Source: Aralia elata (taxonomy: Eukaryota; Streptophyta; Magnoliopsida; Apiales; Araliaceae). From it: DNA of 64,000 nt. The notes under the pieces were generated by a model. It was not told the origin of the DNA. It searched no databases and was given only the letters and a program-made list of their open reading frames with translations. The position numbers and the translations under genes were made by a program. The stretch lies in assembly GCA_034770075.1 (NCBI GenBank), contig CM068377.1, forward strand, positions 69,852,358 to 69,916,357, in the 5' to 3' direction. Below, in pieces: positions 1 to 12,736 of the stretch (position 1 is the first letter of the stretch; each line of letters starts with the position of its first letter).

Positions 1-73
1 TATACATGTGGATGAATAGTACCGTAGATCACCGAATATGGGTTTAAAGGGACCCGAATTTGGGGGCGTCACA
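1..73 (+). repeat. 3' end of the Tekay 5' LTR
   Basis: Matches 9339-9411, the end of the downstream LTR, with a few substitutions, and ends in the same TCACA. The remainder lies left of the window. Confidence 0.85.
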
Positions 74-76
74 GGT

Positions 77-88
77 TGGTATCAGAAA
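77..88 (+). promoter_or_regulatory. Primer-binding site (initiator Met-tRNA type)
   Basis: TGGTATCAGAAA begins three bases after the LTR end. It matches the TGGTATCAGA core complementary to the 3' end of plant initiator methionine tRNA, the usual primer for chromoviruses. Confidence 0.75.
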
Positions 89-317
89 TATAGGTTAGAA
101 ACCTTAGGTGGGGTACCTTAGGCTATAACCTTAGAGCAATTAGAGGAGATATAAAAGAAAATAAACTCAAATAGAGTCTGTAAGAGATGGATTAAGGAAA
201 TTCATCTAGAAGGAGACTAAAGAAGTAAAAATAACATAAATTCAACTATTATTTGTAATATGATATATATATATATATATATGTGCTATGTGCTAATCAG
301 ATAATAGTTGATTGTAG

Positions 318-1044
318 ATGTCAGGCAAGGATGATATTAGAGATATACATGTAGTGTATGAGGAGCTGATCACTCCGCCCCAGATAGTACCCGAGCTAGC
401 ACCCGAGCCAGTATCGGTAGTGCTAGTGGAGAGTGACCCAGATATTGACTCTGATAAAGATCCGTCAGAGCATTGGGAGGAACCCGAGGAGGATACGGGA
501 CTGTCAACTGATATGCACGCTATGTTAGATGGGGTTACAACGGCTGGTATGTTAGGGGGTGGTGCAACAGTTGAGGCTGTACCATCAGAAGGAGAATAAG
601 AGGAAGGGTCAGAAGATGCTTTCATCAATCCTGAGATTGAGGAGGCGTTGATACAGTTAGGAGCATTGGTTCATTATCTAGTGGATCGAAATACGGAGTT
701 GAGCACCCAACTCCATGCGGCCGAGCATAAGGCCCAGTACAACTTGTAAGTTGAATAAGCTGCAGGTAGAGAATCATAAGTTGAATAACTTTTGGGATGA
801 GGAGATTGAAAGGAGGCAGAGAGCCGAGGAGTAAGCTCACAACCTTGATTAAGAGGTGCAGAGAGTTAAGAGGAAAGTAGATATGTTGAACTATGCTTAT
901 ATTACATCCATGGAGCATGTTCAAGATGCAGTATGGTCTTACCCCGACAAGATAGGGCAGTTTAGACGTTCTATCTCTCGAGCTCGTGTGATTGCCATCA
1001 CCGAGGAGGAGCGTGTTCACTCTATGGTCAGTGGACTAGTATAG
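318..1044 (+). pseudogene. Leader ORF upstream of gag: acidic N-terminus, coiled-coil C-terminus (degenerate)
   Basis: An ATG at 318 opens an acidic, Pro/Glu-rich frame of 93 codons that stops at 597 but stays protein-like beyond it to about 746. A frameshift near 745 leads into a second frame with heptad-like charged sequence (such as KLNKLQVENHKL) ending at 1044. Joined, this would be a product of roughly 240 residues with an acidic head and a Glu/Lys/Leu-rich helix. It is separate from gag, which starts at 1400. I recognise no family. Premature stops within it look like Gln-to-stop changes. Whether it was ever translated is unknown; similarity between frames supports a formerly continuous ORF but does not prove it. 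Confidence 0.45.
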
Positions 1045-1399
1045 TATAAAAGGAACGTGTAGAAGTATGTAATTATATTTTTGTATATGTGTGTATGTGA
1101 ATTCCAACTTTTGGTATTAATAGCGGGATATCTTTTGCAAATCCTAACTCTGATATAAGTTAAGGATTAGAACATGTAAATCCCATCTTTTTTTGTAAGT
1201 AATAGAGGGATGTAGAAGTATATAGCCGGAGGTGCTATGCCATGTAAATATAGTGGATAGCTATACATATGTAAGAAAATGAAGTATATTAATATAAGAC
1301 TTTATTAAATATACTTGTAATGGTTGTATGTAGCATTAAATACAAATGTTTTAAAATGAGTAATGGTTTAATAATAATAAAAATTTTATTAAACAGAAA

Positions 1400-2961
1400 A
1401 TGCCGCCAAAAAGAAGACAAAGAAATCAAGAGGCAGAGTCACGTAACGAAAATGAAGGTGGGGGTCAAGAGAACCCAATGCAGCAATTTGTAGACTTATT
1501 GTTAGGGGCATTTCAGGCTAGAAATCCTGCTAATATTAGTGTAAACCCGTCGGCTGTGCCTTTGGCCAGATTTTAAGATTTTAAGAGTGTGGGACCTCCA
1601 GAATTTAAGGGAACCATTGAGCCTATAGAGGCTTAGGCGTGGATAAATGAAATAGAGAAAGCGTTTAATATCGCTAGGGTAAGTGAGGAGTAGAAGACCT
1701 CTTTTGCGACTTACATGTTGAAGGGAGGGGCTAATTTCCGATGGGAGGTAAACCAGAATAGAGCCAGAGAAGGAGTGATTGCATGGGAAAGATTCAAAGA
1801 AATATTTTTTAAGAATTATTTCCTTGCGAGTATGCAAAAACGGATGGAAATTCAGCTTTTGGAACTGAAGCAAGGGGACATGACAGTGCCCCAATATGCA
1901 GCGAGGTTTAATGAACTTACACGATTTGCTCCACATCAGGTGGACACAGAAGAGAGAAAAGCTAGAAGGTTTGAGCAGGGTTTAAAACCCTGGCTCTATA
2001 ATAAACTATCGGTGTTGTAGATAGGGTCGTTTGGTACGATCCTGGAAAAGGCTATCATAGTCGAATGGGGTAGTGAGGCCATGAGCCTCTACAATAAGGA
2101 AAGGAAGAATAAGGCTAAATTCGAAGGAGCCACCAAGGCTGAAGGAGACAGTGGAAGTGGAGGAGGAAAGAGGAAATGGAATAACTCCGGGAAAACCGGA
2201 AATAAGCAGGGAGACCCAAAGAAAAGGGTCGAAGCTTGTAAGAATTGCGGGAAGAATCACATCGGGGTGTGTTTAAAAGGGAAGGTTGTATGGTATAAGT
2301 GTGGGCATGAGGGACACATCTCTTCTAACTGCCCTAACCCGAGGAAGAACAGTGGGTGTTTTATCTGTGGATCAATGGATCATATGGCAAAGAATTGCCC
2401 GAAGAAGGGAGCCGACGGAGGAAGCGGCAGCAAGGGGAACAATAGTGGGAAGTTGACAATAGTTGGTCCAGCTCCACCGAATAGACCGACTGCCAAAACT
2501 TTCAACATGAGGGTCCAAGATGCGGTAGCATCTAAAGATGTAGTGTTAGGTATCGTCCCGGTCAATAATATTAATGCTTATGTGCTATTCAATTCGAGTG
2601 TGACTTGTTCTTTCATATCGTATGAATTTGCTAGACGTTTAGGTTTACCTCTAGAGAATCTAGAGACTCCTTTGAACATAGAAGTTGCAAATAAAGAAGT
2701 AATCCCTAGAGAGCATATCTATAGGAATTGTTGCGTTAAGATAGTAAGTCATGAGTTGATGGTAGATTTAATTTCGATTGAATTAGTAGAATTTGATATA
2801 ATTCTGGGTATGGATTGGTTGTTCAACCATGGGGCAATGATAGATTGCCAAAAGAAGCTAGTAAACCTTAAACCTGCGAAGCGGTTTAAGGCAATATTTT
2901 ATGGTAGTAAATCACCAAGACAGTTGTGTTGTCTAACGATGATGCAAGCAAAGAAATTGTT
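1400..2961 (+). pseudogene. Tekay gag and protease region (degenerate)
   Basis: The ATG at 1400 begins MPPKRRQRNQ. One frame runs through capsid-type gag sequence (about 1590-2020) interrupted by stops at 1574, 1634, 1691 and 2018, then a basic linker and zinc knuckles. The last knuckle, CFICGSMDHMAKNC, is a complete CX2CX4HX4C; an earlier one has lost its first Cys (WYKCGHEGHISSNC). The retropepsin domain follows (about 2530-2870), ending in the usual ILGMDWL block. Its active site reads LFNSS where D-S-G is expected, so the protease would be dead. Gag forms the particle and the protease matures the polyprotein in functional relatives. The reading frame shifts at the A-run 2962-2969. Confidence 0.85.
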
Positions 2962-5919
2962 AAAAAAAAGAATGTGTAGGATATTTAGCCTACATTGTAG
3001 ATACCCAACGAGTGGGAGTAGAGATGGGTAAGATACCCGTAGTAAAAGAATTCACGGATATTTTTCTTGATGAATTGTCAGAACTTCCACCGGATAGGGA
3101 GATTGAATTTGTTATTGATATAATGCCTAGTACGACACCAGTTTCGAGGGCTCCGTATAGGATGGTCCTAGTGGAGATGAAGGAATTGATGATAAAATTG
3201 CAAGAATTGCTAGATAAAAAGTATATTCAACCAAGTGTGTCTCCATGGGGAGCACTAGTGTTTGTTAAAAAGAAGGATGGATCATTAAGACTTTGTATCG
3301 ACTATAGGGAGTTGAACAAAGTGACGATCAAGAATAAGTATCTGTTGCCCATGATCGATGATCTCTTTGATTGGTTGAAAGGGGCAAGGTACTTTTCGAA
3401 AATAGATTTACGGACTGGGTATCACCAGCTGAAGGTGAAAGCAGAGGATGTTCCGAAGACGACATTTAGGACTCGTTACGGTCATTACGAGATCCTGGTG
3501 ATGTCGTTCGGGTTGACAAATGTGTCAGCCACATTTATAGATTTAATGAATAGGGTGTTTAAACCATATTTAGATAAATTTATAGTTGTGTTCATAGATT
3601 ATATCCTGGTCTATTTAAAGACACAGGAAGATCATGCTGAACATCTTAGGATAGTGTTGGAAACACTGAGGAGGGAAAAGTTATATGCAAAATTCTCAAA
3701 GTATGAATTTTGGCTAGAAAGAGTCCAGTTTTTGGGCCATGTGATTGACAAGGAGGGGATATCTATAGATCCAACAAAGGTGGAGGCGGTGATTAATTGG
3801 GAACAACCGAAGACACCAACGGAGGTGCGGAGTTTCTTAGGGTTAGCGGGCTACTATCATAGATTTATCCAAGATTTTTTGAAGATAGCAACCCCGCTAA
3901 CCAATTTGACGAGGAAGACAGTTAAGTTCGTATAGACAGAAGAATGTGAGGAGAGCTTCCAAGAGCTCAAGAAGAGGTTGCGTGAGGCGCCTGTATTATC
4001 CTTACCGGATGATACGAGAAATTTTGTGGTGTATAGTGATGCGTCGCATAGGGGACTGGGATGTGTGCTTATGCAGCACAAGAAGGTCATTGCGTACGCG
4101 TCACAGCAGTTGAAAGATTATGAGAAGGGGTATCCTACTCATGATCTATAGTTAGCAGCAGTGGTATTTGCCATGAAGATTTGGAGGCCTTACTTGTATG
4201 GCGAGAAGTGTGAGATATATACAGACCACAAAAGTCTAAAATATATCTTTACGCAGAAGGAGTTGAATATGAGACAGAGGAGGTGGTTAGAATTGATCAA
4301 ACTGTAAAATTCTATATCACCCGGGAAAAGCGAAAATGGTGGCCGATGCCCTAAGTAGAAAGAGTCGGGAAAAGTTATCAATGTTAATGGCTCAAGACGA
4401 GTTAATAACAACGATGGCAAAAATGAAGTTGGAGGTGAAATTTTCAAAGGAATCGGATGGGAAGTTGTATATGATGGAGACTCGTCCAACCATTTTGCAC
4501 AGAGTAAAAGAGGCTCAACTCAAGGATGAGGAGTGCCAGAGAATTAGAAAGAGAATTTTCGAAGGAGGGGAATTAAAATACAAACTATATAAAGAAGGAA
4601 CGTTAAGATTTGAAGGAAGAATTTGGGTTCCGTCAGAACCGGAGCTGAAGGAGGAGATATTGTAAGAGGCCCATTGTTCGAGGTACTCGATACATTCGGG
4701 AAGCACGAAGATGTATCAAGACCTTCGACAATATTTTTGGTGGCCAAACATGAAGAAAGAAGTCGCAGAATACGTTAGTAGGTGTTTGACCTGCCAGAGA
4801 GTCAAGGCCGAGTATCAGAGACCGAGTGGGTTGCTTCAACCGTTAGAGATTTCCGAGTGGAAGTGGGAGCATATCACAATAGATTTTATGGTAGGACTTC
4901 CAACTACGCAGATAGGATACGACGCTATATGGGTTATAGTAGATCGTTTGACGAAGTCAGCACATTTCTTGCCAATTAAGATCAGGTTTAATCTAGACCA
5001 ATTAGTTAAACTTCATGTCAAGGAAATCATTTCCAAACATGGGGTGCCAATTTTGATAGTGTCGGATAGTAATCCGCGATTCACGTCAAATTTTTGGAAG
5101 AGCTGACAAGAGCATATGGGAACACAGTTGAGGTTGAGTACGGCGTATTATCCTCAAACTGATGGGCAGAGCGAAAGAACGATACAGACCTTAAATGATA
5201 TGCTGAAAGCCTGTGTCATGGATTTTAAGGGGAATTGGGACGACCACCTACCACTCGTCGAATTTGCTTATAATAATAGTTATCACGCTAGTATAGGCAT
5301 GCCGCCTTACCAAGCATTGTACGGAAGAAAGTGTAGAACGCCACTGTGCTAGGATGAGGTAGGAGAGCGTCGATTGCTAGGACCAGAATTGGTGCAACAG
5401 ACTCCAGATATCATTAAGTTAATACGTACACGATTGATAACAGCTCAAGATCGACAAAAGAAGTATGCAGATCAACATCAACAAAAAAGAAATTTTGAAA
5501 TCGGGTCGTACGTATTCTTGAAGGTATCGCCTTAGAAAGGGAAGATACGCTTCAAAAAGAAGGGAAAGTTGAGTTCGCGTTTTATAGGACCTTTTGAGGT
5601 GTTAAGAAGGGTAGGAGAAGTGGCATATGAGGTTGCCTTGCCTCCTGACTTAGATCATATACATAATGTATTTCATGTGTCGGTTTTACGACCGTATAAA
5701 CCTGACTATAAGCATGTAATAGAATATGAACCTATACAGGTTGAAAAGAACTTAACATATGAAGAAATTCCGATTCAGATAATTGATAGGAAAGAGTAAG
5801 TCCTAAGAAATAAAGTCATAACTTCAGTAAAGGTTATATGGAGGAACCACAATGCCGAAGAAGTAACGTGGGAACTCGAAGACAAGATGCAGAAGAATTA
5901 TCCCCATTTATTTGCTTAG
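2962..5919 (+). pseudogene. Tekay pol: RT, RNase H, integrase, chromodomain (degenerate)
   Basis: After a frameshift in the A8 tract, pol resumes in the next frame and reaches a stop at 5917. RT shows LCIDYRELNKVT, SKIDLRTGYHQL and GHVIDKEGI blocks, but the catalytic box reads FIDYILVY instead of a -DD- motif, so polymerase activity is lost. RNase H covers about 3930-4330. Integrase has a CX2C pair (CLTCQR), the first Asp in TIDFMVGLP, the second in VSDSNPRF and the Glu in GQSERTIQTL. The C-terminal VWRNHNAEEVTWELE-type segment (about 5790-5916) is a chromodomain, which in this clade directs insertion toward marked chromatin. Stops include 3934, 4150, 4306, 4663, 5104, 5350 and 5535. Confidence 0.88.
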
Positions 5920-5953
5920 TTTTGTTTTACGATTCCAGGGACGGAATCTTTAT

Positions 5954-5965
5954 AAGGGGGAAGAA
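5954..5965 (+). promoter_or_regulatory. Polypurine tract of the Tekay element
   Basis: A purine-only AAGGGGGAAGAA run directly abuts the TGTAACG start of the 3' LTR, the expected place for the plus-strand primer. Confidence 0.8.
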
Positions 5966-8900
5966 TGTAACGACTGTAAATATTTTGGATTCTTATAATT
6001 AGGGTTTCTGATTATTATGGAATAAAATGAGATTTTATAAATGATATTGTGTTTTATGTGATTAAAGGTCGATTATTGACCTAAAGTGTGTAATATGTGA
6101 TTATGTATATGTGTTGCGGTTTCATAGACGAAATAAAAAATTTCGAAGAAAAACGCTAAAACACTATTCATAAAACGCCAAAAATATTTTTTTCGTTTTT
6201 CGAATCACAGGATATTATTTATTTGAGGATGGGAGACGTAATCTTCAATAAAACTGATGAAAGAAATTTCACGATTTTTGTATGTGTAACGAGTTAGGAA
6301 GCCTAACTAAAAGAAAATCAGGTAACCGAACGACTTCAGAAACGAAAACCCTAATCGATTATATGACAAGATAAAATGGACTTTTGCTAACTAAAATAGT
6401 TACAAAAGCTAACTGGAAAGAAACTAGAAATTGAAACTAAGTTTCGAAGTAACCGAGTCGAGTTGAGCCTAGGGTTTGAAATGGCTTAGCTAGGGTTCGG
6501 GATGGCTTGGCTAGGGTTAAGCCAAGGGTTGATGATAGCTTGGCTAGGGTTGAGCCAAGGCTTAAGCTTTAGGGTTAAACCCTAAAGACTTAAGGCCTAA
6601 GAAAGGTGGGAGGAAATGAAGACCAAATGAAATTCAAATAAAAGCATTAAGTAATTTTAAACCAAATGAAGGGTAAAATGGGCCAAAATGGCCAACCACA
6701 TGGAGAAGGAGGGGACTAATGGTGAGTCACATGGCATGACTCACCTTATCTAAACAAGCCTTAAGGCTTGGTTCCCTCCACTTGATTAAATTTTCCAAAC
6801 AAGGCCTGATGAAATGATTTGGTCTAGCTTGAGTTAGCTAACTATAGGTGGTTAACTCTTGGAAGCAAGGTTGAGTTAGTTGGTGGGGGATTCATCTAGT
6901 CCAACACTTCGCCATTATCTTCATTTCATCCCAAAAAGCTAAAGAGAAAAGAGAGAAAAGAAAGATAGAAAAGAGAGGTTGATAGAAATCATCTCAAGAA
7001 GGAAAAGAAAAGGGGTTTAGCAAGCTTGGATCATTCACCTAAGCTAAGTTGGTTTTTCATCTTTTTCTTTTGTAGTTTTATAGCTTTAAAAGCTTTGTAG
7101 TATGATAGGAAGTGTTGTGTTGGTGGTTGTTGTTGTTTGAAATAGCTCATTGAAGGATCTTGGAGAGATAAGGTAGTTATAATTGTTTATAACCATGTAA
7201 ACTTACTGGTAAATGTTATGAAAGTGAAATCAAAGACTAAAGTCGTAAGCCTTTGCATAAGGATGGACTTAAACTTGTTTAGAGGACTTAAAAAGGACAT
7301 TAAACGATGTGGTTGTGTTTTTTTATTATAAGTCCTGAAAGATGGATGAAAAGTTCTAAGTGGATGGGAGGAAAAATATGCCATAACGAAGTTATGGCGA
7401 AATTTTCAATAAAAGACGTTAAACGTCGAAAACCTTAGCTTAGTACGACTTTTGTGCTAAGTTAACAACTAGTAAATGTGTTCGAAAAAGTCCGACTTGT
7501 TAGGGTTTTAGTAGCCTGTGAAAAACGTGAGTCGTAGGCTCAGGAACGAACTCAATCCGACTACGGATGAGTGAGTTCCGATAAATTTAACGCTTGACGG
7601 CAAAAACGTCGTTTAATGAAAAATTGTGGTCACGAAGGACTTTTGAGCTAATTTTTAGGCTTGTTAGAGAATTAAAAAATTTATTATATTTCGATGAAGT
7701 TGTAGATAATGTTGCGAGCTAGAAGTAGGTTCGAGAACGGATTCATTTCGATAACGGATGAGGAAGTTATGGCGTTGCGGAGTGGATGCGGCAAACTTGA
7801 AAAAAAAAATGAGTTTGGGCATCAAGGGCTGGGCATAGGTACGCTGGCTATACGTCGGGTCCCTGACTTTGGGTGTAATGACGCCGCCCAAAGGCAAATT
7901 TTGGGCATAATGACGCCAGCCAAGTATTAAGCCAAAATCAGCTTTGATGTCCTTTACTAAATTGGGCATAATGTTTTCATACAGACTCCGATTTAGATGA
8001 TTCAAGATGATCCGGAAAGCTAAAGAGTAGATCTACAACTTTCATTTCAAAAGAATTGAGAGATAAGGTCGGGATCATGGTTGAAATGAAGCTTCTTTAG
8101 GGTTGTTATGTAATCGGGGGCGACATGTGATGGTTTCTTCAGAACGTCGTGACATTAAGTCATGTTTAGCTAATATTTTCGAGTTCTAAACATTGGAGTT
8201 TGGAAATATGGACTAGAGATAATTAAACCATGAGTGACAATTATACGTAGCTAATTGGTATGTCTATGTGCACTGAATGTGTAGGACTTTCAAAGGGCGA
8301 TTAACGCTAAAGTTTTTAAAGACAGCTAAAGCAAGTATTCTAACTCCATTCAATCTTCATTTGAGTGATAGTTTAAATATGTGAATGTATATTCTTATGA
8401 ATAATGCTTATGTATGCCTTGGTTTACACAGTGTTTATCGATTGTGCTAACTTCCGACTTATACAAACTCCTTGTGGGTGGTATAAGTGTTCAACTTTGC
8501 TAAAATGCATGAATTGTTCAAGTTTTCAAGTTCTAATATATATGAACTGTTTAAGAAGTATGTCAATGCCAATTGTATCGGCTAGACACATGTTAAAATA
8601 TTTTATTGATTTCATTATAATCCTCTGAAATGTTATCGGTTTAAGTAGAGCTTTCCAACTAATTATACTTGGTTTGGATTCAAGTCTGAGAATGAACAAC
8701 CCTAATATGGGAAAAAATTTAGTCGAATATTTCTGACAAGGCTTCAAGTGCCTAAAACAAAAACGCAAATGTCGTTTCAGTAAGTAGTGTTGATCAACGC
8801 AGGGTATAAATGGGTGATCACCCACCGTGCCCGTAAGTTCAGACGGTTTACAGTTGAATTACTGTTAGACCTTTTCAAAAGTATGAAAAAGAAAGTTCTT

Positions 8901-9411
8901 GGTCTTTCGACCACTCAGCATGCATAGTCAATATGTCGTTTCAAAAATGTAATCGAATAATCTTGATATTCAAAATGATTCGAAATGTCTTCACAACTAT
9001 TGTTTAGTTGTTGAAGTATTCTTTAGAGAAAATGTTTAATTCTTACTTATGTTGTGATTATTAACTGTTATTACTTGCTGAGAAATTAAATGCTCATTCT
9101 TGTTTTGAATTAAATATTTTCAGCTAAGCTGGATCGTGCTGAGAGTTCGGGTAAGGACAAAGGGAAGGGAAAGGTGGAAGGATTGTAGAACGATCTGTTC
9201 TGTAATAGATAGGATGTTTGTAATGATATTTTATATATTAATATGTAAGAACACTTTAAAGGTCTTAGAACCTAGGAATTGTAAGACTATGTTTATAATA
9301 AGTAGTAATTACTTTATGGTGTTAAGTTTATTTGGATGTATACATGTGGATGAATAGTACCATGGAACACCGAATACGAGTTTGAAGGTACCCAGATTTG
9401 GGGGAGTCACA
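5966..9411 (+). repeat. Tekay 3' LTR, about 3.4 kb
   Basis: Begins TGTAACGACTG after the polypurine tract and ends TCACA at 9411, matching the 5' LTR end. The same family recurs as a minus-strand solo LTR (14735-18090), whose ends define the boundaries independently. No convincing gene lies inside. 6465-6575 holds imperfect short repeats built around GGCTTGGCTAGGGTT. Confidence 0.88.
6465..6575 (+). repeat. Minisatellite in the LTR (GGCTTGGCTAGGGTT-type)
   Basis: Four or five imperfect copies of a roughly 25-bp motif. The solo LTR at 14735-18090 carries the reverse-complement counterpart around 17575-17710, so the repeat is an old family feature. Confidence 0.6.
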
Positions 9412-9610
9412 TTTATCATATAAACATATAATCATGTAAGCACACAATTAGATAGTTCACATAAATCAATAAATCAATATGATCACATAAACACATAAGC
9501 ACGTAATCACATTAGCACATAAACACATAATCACTTAGACAATTAAGCACATAAGCACGTAGACATAATTTCATTTACACAATCACAGCAGTTATCATCA
9601 TCAAATCATA
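9412..9610. repeat. Imperfect CACATAA-type short repeats
   Basis: AT-rich stretch with irregular repeats of CACATAA, AAGCACATAA and similar words. No coding signal seen. Confidence 0.5.
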
Positions 9611-10001
9611 TAGGCTTCAACATATGATTCTTGATTTTGTTGTTATTCAACTGTTATACTTGTTGAGTAATTAAATGTTTATTCTTGTTTTAAAATTAAA
9701 TATTTCTAGCTAAGCCCGAACGGAATGAAAGCTCCAGTAAGGACAAGGAAAAAGGAAAGATGATTGATTATAAGCTGATATGTAATAGTATAGTGCTATT
9801 ATGTAATAAATTATATTATGATGAGTTGAACATTTAAAGGTATTTAGAACATGGGATTGGACGAATATGTTTGTAATAATATAGTAATTACATTCGTGTC
9901 ATTAAGATTATATAGTTAGATATATGTGGATGTTGAATGATTAGTACCGTGACGCACCGGCTCCAAGTTTAAAGGTAGACCCGGATTTCGGGTGCGTTAC
10001 A
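9611..10001 (+). repeat. Truncated Tekay-family LTR 3' end
   Basis: Resembles the last part of the LTR at about 9050-9411 and ends in GGGTGCGTTACA at 10001, preceded by the family's ATGTGGATG and AGTACCGTGA words. Only the 3' end is present, so this is an older, diverged fragment. Confidence 0.65.
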
Positions 10002-12538
10002 TAATGCATGGACACCTTTAGCATGGTAACGAATTCCAACAATTAAGTAATTCAATGGGCAGTTCAAGTTTCTAAATGGAAATAAATTATTCAATTGCTA
10101 ATAACCAACAGTATGGTATCAGTTATTTAATTATGGTAATGGAAAACTTAGCTTTTCAAAATTAGATATTATTACCAAATATTTTAAACCTCATTAATTT
10201 TGAAAACTCAATTAGTTGTTTCCATTTTTGTAATTAATTACTCCCATAATTATTTTCATGCAATGCATATCCTAGAGCCTTGATTGAGAAATAATTATAC
10301 CTAGGATCTTACATTGATTTCCTAATGACTCAATCATATCTTCAAGCCTTCATGCCTCCAATCCTTTATAAATCAAAGCTTCAAGAAATATTTTGTTGTC
10401 TCATTAATATCCTATAAATACATGAGTAAACATTTAGTACAATGAGAAAGTCATCATCAAAACTTAAGATTGGAATATGACCAAGTCAACAATACCGCAC
10501 AATACCCTAATCTGCCGCACATCGCCGCAAAGTGCCCCAAGCTATCGCACAATGTCGTACAACACCCCAAGTTGCAGTACATGACACACCCCGTCGGCAT
10601 GCCACCTTAAAGGCTAGTAACTAACCTCCCCCACTTGAAGAATTTGACGCCCTCATCAAATCAACTCAAAGCCAACCAACTTATTCCCCTGAATAAACCT
10701 CGACACTTGAACTCCTCTTGAATTTGACCACGAACCACTGTCCCTAACAATGTTTGCTTGCACAAGCCACTTGGTTGCCTCTAAAATTTAGCAAACTTTG
10801 AATCACCATCATGAACAAATCTGTTAGTCCATGCCAATTAAATGATTCTGCCCACACCAAGAACAAATATGTCTGCCCTTGATCACCAATTTTCCATGCC
10901 ATTATCACGAACACTCCGTTGTCCATGAACTCTCAAGGCATTGCCTCTGGAACACTGCTTCCTTTGGCCCCGAAATACACTGATTTCATGCTATCTCCAC
11001 CAGCCCTTCACTATTTCCGACATCCACATGAACACTTGTTGTCCATGTACCCAAATTCAAGCATACACAAATGCCTAAATCTACTGATCTGACCCTTACA
11101 AATCAGCCACCATTAGAGAAGATCCGTGCACTACCAAAGCCCTTTTTTGATAGCATCCACTGCACTTGGTTCCACCCCAGATCATAGCATAATTCTGCAC
11201 CAATTGACCATTCAAAAATGACTAGACCCGCTGCCTAAATGCTTCCCAACAACACAAATCAGATTCCCAAATTTCAGCATTAACAGAACGAACTTTCTGC
11301 CCAAAGTCCCAACTTTGACAGCCACTCGTTGTCCCTAAATTCCCTGAACTGTCCACCACAATTCAGTCCACATTTGAGTAGATTCTTGAACATCAAAAGT
11401 CCGACATTGACAGCAAATAACAATGTTTGGTTCTACTCCCAACCACAACAAAGTTTAACACCAATTGTCCAACACAAAAGTGGCCTAAAGCCTGTCCTCT
11501 AAGTGCTTCACAGTAGCATCAATTAGTCCCATGAAATTTTGATAGCATTTCCCCACAAAACCTGCCACAAATTCCTTTGCAACACCGTTGTATCAACGAT
11601 CAAGTAAGTTCTCCCATACACTGAATTAATTCGCAGCAAACGATCAAAGTTCCATAACCAACGATCGTCACTTTATCGACAACTACGCTGCAATTTTCAG
11701 CAATCAATTTAGTCAATTCATATTTACCTTCCCTCTATAAAGCTTAGTGAACTTGGACACTAGATATTTTACGAGAGTAAAAGTATTAATTGATAAGGAA
11801 AATAAAATATTTTTGATTTTGAAATAAACTTGATTTTTACAACAAAAAAAAAAAAAAAAAAAAATATAACAAGCTGCAGCTTTCTCTTCCAAATAGCATT
11901 AATCTGATATTCACTCTCTTGGAACAAAGTATGCGCTCCTCCACTAAATGTATATTTGATCGATTCTTGCTCGAAAAGTGATCCCTCTCCCTCTCGGTAA
12001 TGAAGTTATTAGAATGATTAGGCACATAAAAGGATGAAGTTGTTCCTCTCATCCTGATTTGTCAAAATTGTTTTCAAATGAATTGAAACGTAATGAATTT
12101 TTCCCAAAAGATAATGTTTTCTGCTTTCCGAGAAACTGTACCGACGGAGGTTATGTCGGAGAAAATTTCAAAATGACTGGATGAGTGGAAGTAGTGATGT
12201 GCTTCTGTTGAGAAGAGAGAGAGAGAGTGGGGTGTATGTTGAGAGAAGAGAGGGGGTGTTGTCTGCTCCAAAAGCAACAGTATATTCTTCTTCGTGATAT
12301 GCAATTCTTCCATTAATTAGTGTATTGATGGATCATCTCTATTTACAATTATTTGGAGCTTGTTGGGTCAATGATTCATGGAGGAAGAAGAAAATGGAAG
12401 TCAGGGCTGCTGGGGGAGTGCAGAATGCGCAAATAATTTTGATGATAGGGGTAAAAAAGGAATTTAAATATCAATTGCTCTGTCCCCATAATTATAGCCT
12501 GTTAAATATCAATTGCTTGAAAAATGTCTGTTTAAGTA
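10002..12538. other. Unassigned DNA upstream of the mTERF gene
   Basis: No gene recognised on either strand. On the minus strand a GGGGGAGG-containing purine tract (10624-10640) preceded by GATGAGGGCGTCAAATTC-type sequence resembles the end of a chromovirus internal region, which hints at an old gypsy remnant. There is a 21-bp A-run near 11842 and a GA-rich patch at 12208-12255. Confidence 0.35.
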
Positions 12539-12736
12539 CTCCCTCGATGAATAAATGTACAAATTTTTTTATTCTAAAAAAAATAAATAAAATACATAAA
12601 ATAAAAAATAAATATATAATTTAATGAGATTTAATAATATAAAAGAAATAAAAAAATTTACTACTTTATATAATCTTATAAGAATATTAAAATTTATTTA
12701 TTTATTTTTTAATATATCGTTTTGGGCACGAGGGAG
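12539..12736. mobile_element. Stowaway-type MITE, 198 bp
   Basis: Ends CTCCCTCG and CGAGGGAG are inverted repeats, flanked on both sides by TA (12537-12538 and 12737-12738), the Tc1/mariner target. The core is AT-rich and non-coding. It ends about 120 bp upstream of the mTERF ATG, so it may lie in that gene's promoter or 5' UTR. Confidence 0.8.

Larger units (their letters stand above)
1..9411 (+). mobile_element. Decayed Tekay/Del-type Ty3/gypsy retrotransposon, cut at the left window edge
   Basis: Order seen: end of the 5' LTR (1-73), primer-binding site, leader ORF, gag with zinc knuckles, protease, reverse transcriptase, RNase H, integrase, chromodomain, polypurine tract, full 3' LTR (5966-9411). 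Gag-PR-RT-RH-IN plus a C-terminal chromodomain defines chromoviruses; the very long LTR and sequence type fit Tekay/Del (inference). The last 73 bp of both LTRs align from TATACATGTGG to the terminal TCACA. Many in-frame stops, a frameshift and altered catalytic residues make it non-autonomous today. The target duplication cannot be checked because the left flank lies outside the window. Confidence 0.9.

Noticed and set aside
293..628. 111-codon minus-strand Ser-rich frame
   Set aside because: Antisense shadow of the acidic leader ORF.
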